A stretch of DNA of 64,000 bases, from NCBI GenBank assembly GCA_944739405.2, contig OX123186.2:35015551-35079550 (forward strand), read 5' to 3'. Origin of the DNA: Euclidia mi. Lineage: Eukaryota > Arthropoda > Insecta > Lepidoptera > Erebidae. Shown here in pieces: positions 54,567 through 64,000 of this stretch (the first letter of the stretch is position 1; every line of letters begins with the position of its first letter). Both the position numbers and the translations under genes were made by a program. The notes under the pieces are model-generated. The model made no database searches. It saw only the letters and a program-made list of their open reading frames with translations, and was not told where the DNA came from.

Positions 54567-55085
54567 CTGAAAGGACGGAAACTATTTTAGTAAAGGCAGT
54601 TTCTTATAACTTTGAAGCGGCATCTACATGCAACAGAAGACATAACTGTCGTATAATAGTGAAGATGCAAACACTGGCGACATCTAACGGACACTGATGT
54701 TTCTTAAATGCGCTATTCAAAGTTTCGTGCGCGAGTATTACAGATGATTTTCCCCTCACTTCTTAAGGGATGATGGTTCTCATTGTTATGAACAAATTTT
54801 GGTCTGGAACATTCCTCCTGCGGGATTTCCACCTTGTCGTGTGGGGGAGGATCAGTAACCGCAGTAAGAGCACCCACGGTGAAGCTAAGCCCGGGAGTGG
54901 ACGCTCCACGTTATATTTAACACCCTACTTCATAAAAATACCGACGGCGGAAAGGGAAAACGTTGTACTCCACAAATGGTGAACAAAAAAATTATTGCAC
55001 TGTTTGAATCAGAAAAATTAACTACTTCGAATGGTCTGGGTCTTTTACGATGAATAATTATAAAATTTACATAAAAAAATGGGTT
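54567..55085. other. Intron sequence
   Basis: Contains a GC-richer block at about 54820-54910 and a short plus-strand frame (54770-54982) without family signature; otherwise nothing recognised. Confidence 0.4.
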
Positions 55086-55089
55086 TTAA

Positions 55090-56667
55090 CCCTTTAACGC
55101 ACATCTGTATGATTTTTTAATTCAGTATATTTATAAGTGAATATATATTCTAAAGTGTTATTTGTAACAACATGTGTCAATATTTTTTTCAGAAACTTGT
55201 TATTCTACTAGAAAATCCAAAAAGTGGGCAGTATACTGACCCCTGACCGTTCTGCATCGTTGCCTAACCCCATCTAATCAGTGGCCTGTAAAACACTCAT
55301 AAAAATCTATTATTTTTGGTGAAAAGAACACAGTAAAATAAAATAATTGTGTAGGAAATACATCTCTCTTTAATCAGCCTCAACAACATAACATAATTAG
55401 CATAATATTTTTAACAAAATTAAAGTATTCTCTTTCTTAGCCTAAAAAAAATACAAATATAAAAATGTCATCTTCTCTAAATTATAACTGAAAAATAAAA
55501 AATGAAGCAATGGCGTTAATCATAATTATAGAAAAAGATTATATATTTAGCATAGCTATACTATAGCTATAGGCGGCGAAAGCACTGGCGGTAGTGAATG
55601 CCGCGGAGCTGTCGTGAGTGGCGGTGAAAGCTGAAATCGAGGTGCTGGTGGAGGAATTTGGGGTGACAAAGATCCGTGTGAAGTGTGAAGAAGTGCCTGA
55701 AGCAGATGATCCTGGTTGACTGCAACTACGGGTGCTCAGGCTGTTGGTATTTGAGACAACGTCGTCAAGACAGTCATCAGCGTCGGAATCACCACCAATA
55801 TCAGACTGGATGGCCTGGTCATCAGTAATGGCCATAATTTCTGCCCATTCGTCTTCTGACATAATTTCTAGATCTTGGTATCGAAAGTTATTTCCAAAAC
55901 AATGAAAAAAACGAGAATGAAAGCACAATATACTCAAAATTATTACAGGAACCTACAAATCGACATTATTCACCATGAAAAATACCTAAACAATTACGAT
56001 ATTGGGTTATGACTACCGAACCCGTATATTTGTACTAATTATGATAAGACATCCGAGAAGTAAACTATATATTTCGTGTAAAATAATATAAATTAACCCA
56101 TTCGCTGTCCGGCGCGAGACACAATAGAAAATCAATTGTTATGAATCATATATGATACACGGGACAGGGAAACTGTTAAATGTATTAATCAAAATATATA
56201 CATATGAGACAACCTCCAACTCATATGTGTCATTTCTAGATGAGGTTTTTACAACACACCGGTCTAATTTTGATTGCTAAAATAAGTGCTTTATTTTACT
56301 ATATTCGGTTATATTTGGACACAATAATAAAGTATATACTATAATACAATCGTTTTACTCACTTTTGGTACGACGACGTCTTTCTTCTTTACACTGCACT
56401 TGTAAATATGTGACGTTTGCTTGCAATGGGAGCAAATACTAGCGCGGCTATGCACAGTGGCCAGTTAACAGGCCACCATAAAAATTGGCGCGAAATTTTT
56501 ACCGCACACGATGTTTTAAAACGCTGGTTAGTTAAAAGGCCGGTGTGCTTCATTGGGAATCGTATATGATCATAAGATTCAACATTGCTATAAAAATCTT
56601 TGAATTATCGACCTTAAAGTAACTGTCCAGTTTACTGGCCACTTTGTATGGGCCGTCCTATAAAAGG
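55090..56667 (-). mobile_element. piggyBac-like element, internally deleted
   Basis: TTAA flanks both ends (55086-55089 and 56668-56671). The termini CCCTTTAACG and, on the other strand, CCTTTTATAG are short and imperfect. Subterminal blocks GTGGCCAGTTAACAGGCCAC (56456) and CCAGTTTACTGGCCAC (56625) repeat. The only coding relic is an acidic N-terminus at 55539-55937. At 1578 bp it is too short to hold a full transposase. Confidence 0.55.
55539..55937 (-). pseudogene. piggyBac-like transposase N-terminal remnant
   Basis: A 132-codon minus-strand frame; the convincing part starts at an internal Met (MSEDEWAEIMAITDDQAIQS) followed by an acidic DIGGDSDADDCLDDVV run and a Ser/Thr-rich tail. An acidic, Ser-rich leader is typical of piggyBac transposases, but the catalytic core and C-terminal zinc finger are absent. 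It could instead belong to another element; the TTAA flanks support piggyBac. Confidence 0.4.
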
Positions 56668-56886
56668 TTAACTTAAATACCTACATTTAAAAAGGCTGTA
56701 AGTTACAGAAAAATTCAGTTATAAGTTATACTATGTCACAGTGTACAGATATGCTGGCTCCTGTGTGGACTACTACGTTCTTGCCGCTAAAGCTACGATT
56801 GTAAATCTGAAGAAGAGATGAATATACTAATCAAACATCAAGCGGAAGAAGAAGATAAGATAAGATAATATAATTCTTTATTTTAC
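56668..56886. other. Short non-coding spacer
   Basis: Sequence between the piggyBac-like element and the LINE, including a (GATAA)n run; nothing recognised. Confidence 0.5.
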
Positions 56887-56897
56887 ACCACAAGCAA

Positions 56898-59800
56898 ACG
56901 ACGCTCACCATCCGCTGTGGGGAAGCCCCGACGCAAACAGACGAGGTGAGATCTTGACTGAATACATCTTTTCAACAAATCTATCTGTAGTTAACAACGG
57001 TTCGGAGCCCACCTTTGTTAGCTCCAGATATCAAACCATAGTAGACATAACGCTAGCATCGGATGGGGCCGCGGAACTTGTTACAAACTGGCATGTGTCC
57101 GCTGAGCCATCCTTCGCAGACCACAGACGAATCTGCTATGACATACGAGTGCAAGAGAACGTCCAACAACCTAGGCGCAACCCTCGCAGAACCAACATCG
57201 CGAAATACAAGACGATTCTCGTATCACAGGTAGACAAATCCTATTTTAAGGACATGTCGACCAGCACTGACAACATAGAACATAACACCAACTTACTAAC
57301 AGAATGTATACAAACAAGTTATCAACAAGCCTGTGCACCCACACTCCTAAAGTCGTCTAGCAAAACCCAGTGGTGGGGAAGAGAACTAGAGGGACTCAGG
57401 CAAAACCTGAGGAAACTCTTTAACAGGGCTAAAAACACGAGAATGGAAGCAGACTGGCTCAAATACAAAGAAGCCCAGTCACACTACAAGAAACGCATAA
57501 GATTCCGCAGAGGCGAGTCCTGGCGGCGTTTCTGCAGCGGTATAAACACCACGAATGAAGCAGCCAGGGTGAAAAAGATCTTGTCTCAGGACAGCAACAA
57601 AACCCTTGGCGCCATTAAAAAGCAAGATGGAACCTACGCAACTACGGACGCTGAAATTAGCCAAATGCTAATTGAAACTCACTTCCCAGGTTGTGAAGTA
57701 ACCAATGACCGTCTGTGGGACGAGTCGGACTACAGACCACCGACCCAAACAGACTGGCTGGTAGCCAAAAATGTGGTCACCACAGACCGGCTGATATGGG
57801 CAATAGACAGCTTCCAGGCATTCAAATCCGCAGGCCTGGATGAAATCATACCAGCATTTCTAAAGTGGGGATGCACAACGATTGTGCCGCACCTGCTCGA
57901 CATCTACAGGGCCTCAATAGCGCACAGATACATACCTTGCAGGTGGAGGGAAGTTAAAGTCATATTCCTCCCAAAACCTGGCAAAACTGACTACTCACAA
58001 GCGAAAGCATACAGACCCATCAGCTTGACCTCCTTCTTATTGAAAACGCTGGAGAGACTTACGGACCGATACCTCCGTGAGGGCGCATTACTGCGCAATC
58101 CACTACACCCACATCAACACGCCTACAGAAGTGGCAGGTCAACTGAATCGGCGCTGCATTCCGTTGTGGGAACCATTGAAACAGCGCTCACCAACAAGAT
58201 AATGACACTGGGGGCCTTCATTGACATAGAAGGTGCCTTCGACAAAACTAAGTTCACAGTATCAGCCGGCCCTCGAAAAGTTCGGAGTTGAGCAAACCCT
58301 TAGTGACTGGATTGATCAACTGCTGAAACAGAGGGCAATACAATTCACGGTAAACTCCACCACAAGGGGCATAGTTGCAAAAAGCTGCCCACAGGGAGGT
58401 GTACTCTCACCCCTGTTGTGGAACATTGTGGTGGACGATCTGTTACGGAACTTAAACGACAGACGATTCTTCACGGTCGGCTATGCAGACGACATCACCA
58501 TCCTGAACAAAGGTGACTCAGAAGACACGATCCGAAATCGGATGCAAGCAGCCATCAGGATCATGGAGGAATGGTGCAACCAACATGAACTGACGGTTAA
58601 TCCCAACAAAACGGAGCTAGTACTTTTCACCAACAAAAGGAAAACCCATATGTGCAAAACACCAAAACTCTTTGGAACGGAGCTTACCCTATCGAATGAA
58701 GTCAAGTACTTGGGCGTAATACTTGACCATAAGCTAAACTGGGGCAAGCACATCAGCACAAAAACAACAAAAGCATGCACAATCTTCTGGCAATGTCGGA
58801 GAATCATAGGCAAAAAATGGGGTCTCAAACCATCAATTACCCTGTGGATCTACACTGCCATTATACGCCCCATGCTTACGTATGGTGCAGTAGTGTGGTG
58901 GCCACGCACGCAACTAAGCACAATCACAAAAAAGCTACAGAGCCTTCAACGCCTAGCCTGCTTGGCCACAACAGGCTGCATGAAGAGCACCCCAACAGCC
59001 GCCTTGGAGATACTACTGGACCTAAGACCGCTGCACCTAATGATCCAGCAGGAAGCTGGCGCTGCAGCAATCCGTCTAGACAAGCTCGGGCTATGGAGAA
59101 AGGATGATCGAATTACTCTCGCACGCCTAAAAGGGACCTTAACCAAAGAGATCCCGATGCTAGAGGCCGCTTGCGATCTCATCCCTAAAACTTTTGTCTT
59201 TGACAAAAAATATCGCATCCAATTGCAGGAGGAACACAAAGACTGCTCTGGTATACACGAAGTCAGAGTATACACAGACGGCTCAAAAACGAAGTATGGG
59301 ACGGGTGCGGGCGTATTCTCCCATGACTTAAACATCAACATCTCAACATCCCTTGGCACCCATAACACCATATTCCAAGCCGAGTGTGTTGGGATAACAA
59401 GAGCCGCAACAGCAATCGCGTCTAGGAACGCAAGTGACCTGTCTATACGCATTATCACGGACAGTGCCTCTGTAATACAAGCTCTCGGCAGCAACTGCTT
59501 TAACAGCGGCCTCATCATGGAATGCCACCTAGAGCTGCAAAAGATTGCAGAGAAGAATCGGGTTACGCTGCAATGGATTAAAGGCCACAGCAACTCCGCA
59601 GGCAATGACGCCGCAGACCAACTGGCACGGCAAGGATCGGACACAATGATAATGGGACCCGAGCCGATTGTACCGATACCAGCAAGCCAAATCAAAACGT
59701 GGCTACGTGAGAGAACCGCACATGAACACGAAAAACAGTGGGCAAACATAAAAGAATGCAGACAAACAAAAGATGCCATCCCCTGCTTGAACAAGCGACT

Positions 59801-60181
59801 CTCACACAAGCTGCTGCATTCTAATAGGAAAACACTAAAGCATCTGACGGGCATAATAACCGGCCACTGTCCACTCAACAAGCACCTATTCAACATAGGC
59901 GTTACGGACAGCCCACTGTGCAGGGGCTGTATGGAAACCGAAGAAACACCCGCTCACGTCATTCTGCACTGTGCAAGTGTGAGCGATCAACGGGCAAAGC
60001 TGCTGAACAACCCCAGAACCATGAGTGAAGCTTTAAACGACACCAGCCAACTAATGGCTTTCTGGAAGGAACTAAGGTGGTATGAGTAGTCGGCGTCAAT
60101 GAAGTCGCCACATACGCACAATGGCTCAAATAAGTGGCTAAGTGCGGAAAACCCACGACCAAATAACTAACTAACTAACTA
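56898..60181 (+). mobile_element. R1/I-type LINE with RNase H, 5'-truncated
   Basis: Bounded by an exact 11-bp duplication ACCACAAGCAA (56887-56897 and 60182-60192). It begins within the endonuclease domain, runs through reverse transcriptase and RNase H, and ends in an (AACT)n tail (60163-60181). One frameshift near 58265. The intact duplication and nearly open frame point to a recent insertion into the intron between TIL exons A1 and D2. Confidence 0.93.
56900..60089 (+). pseudogene. LINE polyprotein: EN (partial)-RT-RNase H-CCHC
   Basis: First frame 56900-58291: endonuclease C-half (AHHPLWGSPDANRRGEILTE, then SRYQTIVDITLAS and FADHRRI), RT start (YRPISLTSFLLKTLERL near 58010, DIEGAFD near 58225). 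A one-base loss near 58265 moves the reading to a second frame ending at 60089: CPQGGVLSPLLWNIVVDDLL, YADDITIL near 58483, then RNase H with YTDGS (59269), FQAECVGI, ITDSAS and GNDAADQLA giving the D-E-D-D set, and a C-terminal CRGCMETEETPAHVILHC zinc knuckle near 59920. One frameshift separates it from an intact truncated frame. RNase H plus this knuckle suggests the R1/I group. Confidence 0.9.
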
Positions 60182-60192
60182 ACCACAAGCAA

Positions 60193-60594
60193 GTCACATT
60201 ACAGAGTTAGAAGAAAAAAAGAAGAAGTTATAAAGAAGAAGAATCATATAAGAGATTTAGTTTAGTTAGTTTACAATGTACAGTTGAGCAGCCTTGTTTC
60301 AAGTACTTATAGCTGCTTGCCACGCTTTCGCATTCCTTAAAAAAGGGGTTAATCCCAGCTATATACAATTCGATAGTGCAAACCGAGTTTTAAAATGCCA
60401 ATCAAGAAACTCACAGCGGATTCAGATTCGAAGTTTAGAATGAAGTCTTACAGAATCACACTGCTGATGCTGGTGAAAATTTTCGTTTTTGCGGATTACT
60501 ACGTTTTCGCTTTCCGCCGTCGATATACAATTTGTTTGCAAACCAAACAAATTGTATATCGACGTATAGATAGAATTGTATATAGATTACTTAC
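60193..60594. other. Intron sequence with a transposon tip
   Basis: TTTCGCTTTCCGCCGTCG at about 60505 resembles the terminal repeat of the element 44892-47393 and leads straight into the hairpin at 60518. A frame at 60395-60604 has no family signature. Confidence 0.45.
60518..60564. repeat. Perfect hairpin, 21-bp arms, beside TIL exon A1
   Basis: CGTCGATATACAATTTGTTT(G) and its exact complement with a 5-nt spacer. It ends 25 nt from the donor site of exon A1 (60594-60589), on the intron side. Confidence 0.95.
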
Positions 60595-60789
60595 GACATT
60601 CTGAAGCTGGCACACAAATATCGCTGGCATTCCTAAATGTGTCTCTCTTGCAAACGCATTTTGGTTGACAATTCAGTAACAAGGTATTACAAGTCACATC
60701 TTGATATTCTCTGTCTTCACAATATCCCGAAAAGCATTCTGAAGGACATCCATGCCATACTTCATTTTGTCTGGTACAATTGACTGGAG
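60595..60789 (-). CDS. TIL-domain exon, type A, module 1
   Basis: A 195-nt phase 1-1 exon, acceptor AG at 60791-60790, donor GTAAGT at 60594-60589. About 64 residues, ten cysteines: PVNCTRQNEVWHGCPSEC, FSGYCEDREYQDV, CVCKRDTFRNASDI and CVPASEC. Last exon of module 1; the next exon in the transcript is D2 at 54566, across an intron that holds the R1/I-like LINE and the piggyBac-like element. Confidence 0.9.
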
Positions 60790-61188
60790 CTGAAATAAGT
60801 TACAAATGCTAAAGTTTATTTGAATTTATCAATGAAAAATCACCGAAAAGTCCAATATGCATGGATGTCTATCTATATTTACATAAGCTCAAATAATGAG
60901 GTCAATATTGATGACAATATATGTAGCTTGCAAAATCAGAATTATCACCAGAACTCAGATTTTCATTTACCAAATCGCGTTTTTCGTTAATAAGCTAGAA
61001 TTTATGTACACAAAATCTTTTCACTATACGAAACTATTTTGTGACTTCTGTTTCTGATTTTACGGCATTTTACATAAGAAGAAACGTCTATTGGACTAAG
61101 TTTAATATAAGTGACACTGCTATGAATAGAACTCTTTTACCACATTCTTAGTATAATAAGATCAACGCAAAGCAGGTCTGATACTTAC
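60790..61188. other. Intron sequence
   Basis: Intron between B1 and A1; nothing recognised. Confidence 0.5.
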
Positions 61189-61392
61189 GACAATCGGAAG
61201 CAACAATACATCTGTCATCTTCGTAACTTAGTCTTTTGTAATTCAGTTTACAAGCACAGCCGGGCAGGCACCGACGAGGAGCGTCGCAAACAGGACCTCT
61301 AAGCGTGTCATCCACCGGACAATAGTCGTAGGAGATCGGACAGCTGGACTTGCAGTCACGGAACTCCTCGTTTTCGCCACAAGGGTTGCCTC
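61189..61392 (-). CDS. TIL-domain exon, type B, module 1
   Basis: A 204-nt phase 1-1 exon, acceptor AG at 61394-61393, donor GTAAGT at 61188-61183. About 67 residues with ten cysteines: GNPCGENEEFRDCKSSC, YDYCPVDDTLRGPVC, CLPGCACKLNYKRLSYEDDR and CIVASDC. The Cys5-Cys6 loop CDAPRRC carries two arginines, unlike CEPTPTC and CSMPYPC in its sisters, so this copy alone of the B type looks suited to trypsin-like enzymes (inference). Confidence 0.9.
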
Positions 61393-61635
61393 CTAAAATA
61401 CACAGGCGCGTATAATGCTCAATAATATCTATTATTTCTTACAATTTTATATAAAAAATATACTAACTGCATTTTATAACGAGAATATCGCTCAGAATTG
61501 ATTCAGTGCTAGATCCTTTGGCAAGATGATGCTGTATATTGAAGACGAATAAGCTGACATTTTTGGATTATGTTATTGCCCGCAAACTTTGGCATTTCAT
61601 TGAAGATCTATATAAATATATTCAAATATTTGAAA

Positions 61636-61850
61636 CTGCCTCCGTAGTCCAGTGAATAGCGTATGCTTCTACTGATCGTCCTGAGGCCCCGGTTTTCAAT
61701 TACCAGGTGGCCAAAAAGTGCTGCTAAGTTTTTGCGAATTCTCAGCAGCAGCTCGGTAACAGCAATAGATTCGCCCCCTATTACGTGGGACCTAAAATTC
61801 ATAAGACGAAATGTGGGTGTAATAATACACCACTGCAATATAATTTTATT
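61636..61850 (+). mobile_element. Chimeric SINE
   Basis: The head CTGCCTCCGTAGTCCAGTGA and GCCCCGGTTTTCAATTACC (decayed B box) with CTCAGCAGCAGCTCGG belongs to the family of 44705 and 50066; the 3' part CCCCCTATTACGTGGGACC and AAATGTGGGTGTAATAATAC is of the 24545/63528 family. It fills most of the 481-bp intron between C1 and B1. Confidence 0.75.
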
Positions 61851-61873
61851 TTAATTTTAAACTGTATTTTTAC

Positions 61874-62056
61874 CTGGACATTCATCAGGCATAACACATC
61901 GGCCGCTTTCACTATCAATCATGTAGCCAGGCATGCATTCGCAGCCGAGAGGTTCACACATTTTCCTACAGTCAATTGCATTTGGTGAATCACATTTGGA
62001 TGGGCATGGTAGAGGACATTGTCTTGCGACTGCATTGACATCATTGTTACAGCCTC
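61874..62056 (-). CDS. TIL-domain exon, type C, module 1
   Basis: A 183-nt phase 1-1 exon, acceptor AG at 62058-62057, donor GTAAAA from 61873. About 60 residues with ten cysteines: GCNNDVNAVARQCPLPC, CRKMCEPLGCECMPGYMI and CVMPDECP. Loop CRKMC predicts Lys-Met at P1-P1'. Separated from D1 by an intron of only 92 bp. Confidence 0.9.
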
Positions 62057-62148
62057 CTGTAACGAAGATTACAATTATGTTAGTAGTGATATTTCCCAAA
62101 TTATTTTCTCCTAAGCATTTCATGGCTTAATAACATCGTTTGGCTTAC

Positions 62149-62319
62149 TTGGGCAATCTCCAATTGGAATGCACGTTCCTCCTGCTTTTGATAGAATGTA
62201 TCCGTCCATACATTCACATCCATCTATGTTGGTCTCCGCTGGTTTATATATGGGACAATCTGGGGGATTTGGAGTCGCGCAGGTTCTTTTACAATTATCA
62301 GGAATGGAGCATGCTTGAG
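62149..62319 (-). CDS. TIL-like exon, type D, module 1
   Basis: A 171-nt phase 1-1 exon, acceptor AG at 62321-62320, donor GTAAG from 62148. About 56 residues, eight cysteines: QACSIPDNCKRTCATPNPPDC, TNIDGCECMDGYILSKAGGT and CIPIGDCP. It is the most upstream exon of the array visible in the window; the phase-1 acceptor shows at least one more exon lies upstream, to the right of this point and perhaps beyond 64000. Confidence 0.9.
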
Positions 62320-63527
62320 CTGCACAAATAAAAATAAACCCTTACATTAAAAAAGTAAATGTAATCTGATATAACAGCGTTATAATTGTATTATAATGTA
62401 TTGTTTATTAAAGACAAAAAGCGCATATCTCAATCAAATTCGAAAATAAAGGTAAACTACGTATCAATTAAAATAATATCACTGACTTGTATCGATACGT
62501 CATCGGAAAATAACAAGAACCGGAAATTTCTAAATTTCCTAGAGAATTTATAAGCCTTCGTAGGATTATAAACGAGAGATAAATTGTATTATTTACGCCC
62601 ACGTTTTCGTAAATTGATAAACTTACCGAATTCACGCGTAAAATAATAAGTAAGCAATAACCAACCGCCATGTGCGCTCTGATTGCCTGAATAACTCATG
62701 TTTTCGTTTTCCTTCATCCCACCGCCATGGTCTATTAATGATTATTTCAGTGATAAGGATAGATGGTCATTTACACTAGCCAACTCTTGGTCTTTGTACT
62801 TATTTAGAATTTATATCGATACCTTGCATTTTTCAGTTTTTTTTTTTTATATAAAATTGCTGGTTCTTTTAAATTAGTATTCATGTATCATTAGGTCATT
62901 CAACTTACTACATTTACATTTGCATTGTTGTTCCACAAATTTTATAAAAATTTGCTACAGTGTTAGATGAAGATAACTCGTGATCATGGGCTGTACACTA
63001 AGGTTTTTAATTTTTGTGTATTCATATACCGTCACTTTCTGTAACATTCATTTCCACCATAGTTCTGAACGTGATCGCGAGTTGCCTACATTATAAGAGG
63101 TAAGTGGATGCTCCTGTTACACAATATTCACATTGGAAGGCTACTAAAACACATAATTTAGTAACTGCATTAATTGTTTAAGTATTAACTATTTACAAGT
63201 AATTTAGTACAATGTGAAACAGTTGCAGCTCCTTACAAAAACAAAGTATGTACCATAATACTGGCGATTAAAACCACGAGTTTTATTGCCCGTTCTTTAT
63301 CGTGGTTCTACCTATTGCTTTGCGAACGAGGCAGTAAATGTAGAAGCATTAAGTAATGTACTTTAAAAATTTGACGTTTATAAGCGTCACCTTGTGACCT
63401 AGATGAATAAATGATTTTGACTTTGACTTTGTCCGCCACGGAACTTATAAAGAAAAGACGAGAACGAAAAAACCGGTACTTTAGCGATGTTTATGAGGCT
63501 AAGTTGACGGTCAAATATAAATAACAT
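62320..63527. other. Upstream intron sequence
   Basis: No further TIL exon, promoter or start exon could be identified. At about 63400-63432 AATAAATGATTTTGACTTTG looks like a LINE 3' tail. Short frames are not convincing. Confidence 0.45.
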
Positions 63528-63800
63528 AATATAACTTAACGCTTTTTTATCCCCGAAGGGGTAGGCAAAGGTGTATAAATACCCACATTACGCCAGTTAT
63601 GTTTAGGTCCCAATGTAATAGGGGGCGAGCCTATTGATATCTACCGGGCACATTATTAAGCGAGCGATAATTAACATTTTTAATACACACATAACTTCGA
63701 AAAGTCAGAGGTGTGTGTGCCCGAGGTACCTAGGGACCGAACCTGAGACCACCGTCTCGGCAGTCCATTACGTATACCACTAGGCTATCGCCGCGACGCT
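63528..63800 (-). mobile_element. tRNA-derived SINE, near full length
   Basis: On the minus strand: head GCGGCGATAGCCTAGTGG (A box) from 63797, degenerate B box AGGTTCGGTCCC, CTGACTTTTCGAAGTTATGT, AATGTGCCCGGTAG, CCCCCTATTACATTGGGACC, tail CCTTTGCCTACCCCTTCGGG and (TTATG)n-like end at 63528. It is the best reference copy in the window for the truncated members at 24545 and 27126. Confidence 0.88.
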
Positions 63801-64000
63801 TCAAATGAAATTTATATTTGAAGGGGCTATATATGCGTATTTAATTTAATTATGAAAATTAACTCGTTACATTATTATAATTACACCATGATGTGAGATG
63901 AAAACACATTCAAACGAACGCACCTTCTTGCACATTCTATACAGCGTATCTTAAAGTCGTGAAATATTATCTATGCTTTTCAAAAACTGATGAGATAAAG
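63801..64000. other. Right-edge sequence
   Basis: AT-rich; nothing recognised. Confidence 0.5.

Noticed and set aside
58946..59896. A 316-codon open frame on the minus strand across the LINE
   Set aside because: It is the antisense shadow of the RNase H and RT coding region, which shows the conserved catalytic motifs on the plus strand.

Overview
The window looks like an insect, specifically lepidopteran, chromosome segment. It is AT-rich and intron-rich, with no bacterial-style gene packing. It carries tRNA-derived SINEs ending in the tail CCTCTGCCTACCCC..GGGG, mini-Helitrons starting TCTATACTAATAT or TCCATACTAATATTAT and ending CTAG|T, and mariner, hAT, piggyBac-like, RTE, CR1-like and R1/I-like elements. 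The order Lepidoptera is inferred from repeat style; a noctuoid moth is a guess.

The host coding content is a minus-strand array of short cysteine-rich exons, each coding one trypsin-inhibitor-like (TIL) domain. I place 13 intact exons and one truncated exon. Every exon starts with two bases and ends with one base of a split codon (phase 1-1), so every exon is symmetric and can be joined to any other. The exons fall into four recognisable types that recur in the same order D-C-B-A in the direction of transcription: module 1 at 62319-60595, module 2 at 54566-52360, and a broken module 3 (D at 47687-47511; a truncated C at 13.7 kb, then C, C, B, A between 11967 and 7097). The gene probably runs beyond the window, since I see no signal-peptide exon, start or stop. 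Two further TIL exons lie on the plus strand at 17581-17750 (frameshifted) and 19225-19407 (intact), inside the gap that splits module 3.

The space between exons is mostly mobile DNA. 12-27 kb: SINEs, three Helitrons or remnants, and two arrays carrying AAGATGGC-type motifs. 29-31.3 kb: a 5'-truncated CR1-like LINE with a 699-codon reverse-transcriptase frame. 34.5-35.4 kb: a solo LTR with TATA box, poly(A) signal and ATAT duplication. 37.4-38.7 kb: a dead mariner. 39.2 kb: a tRNA-Leu(AAG)-like gene with a decayed T arm. 42.4-43.4 kb: an element with ~175-bp GC-rich terminal inverted repeats and a Harbinger-like fragment. 44.9-47.4 kb: a decayed TIR transposon. 47.9-52.1 kb: a hAT-type element carrying an RTE LINE, which is itself split by a TA-duplicating TIR element that contains SINEs and an 80-bp tandem repeat. 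55.1-56.7 kb: a piggyBac-like remnant. 56.9-60.2 kb: an R1/I-like LINE with RNase H and a perfect 11-bp target duplication.

Two signals stand out. The first is the modular TIL exon array, with loops at the expected protease-binding site that differ between copies on a conserved cysteine frame. The second is more than a dozen unrelated, perfect or near-perfect short palindromes (arms 12-35 bp, spacers 0-5 bp) scattered through the introns, some within 20-30 bp of TIL splice sites and one serving as the hAT insertion target. Start and stop of the TIL genes, intron joins between distant exons, and expression cannot be decided from sequence alone.
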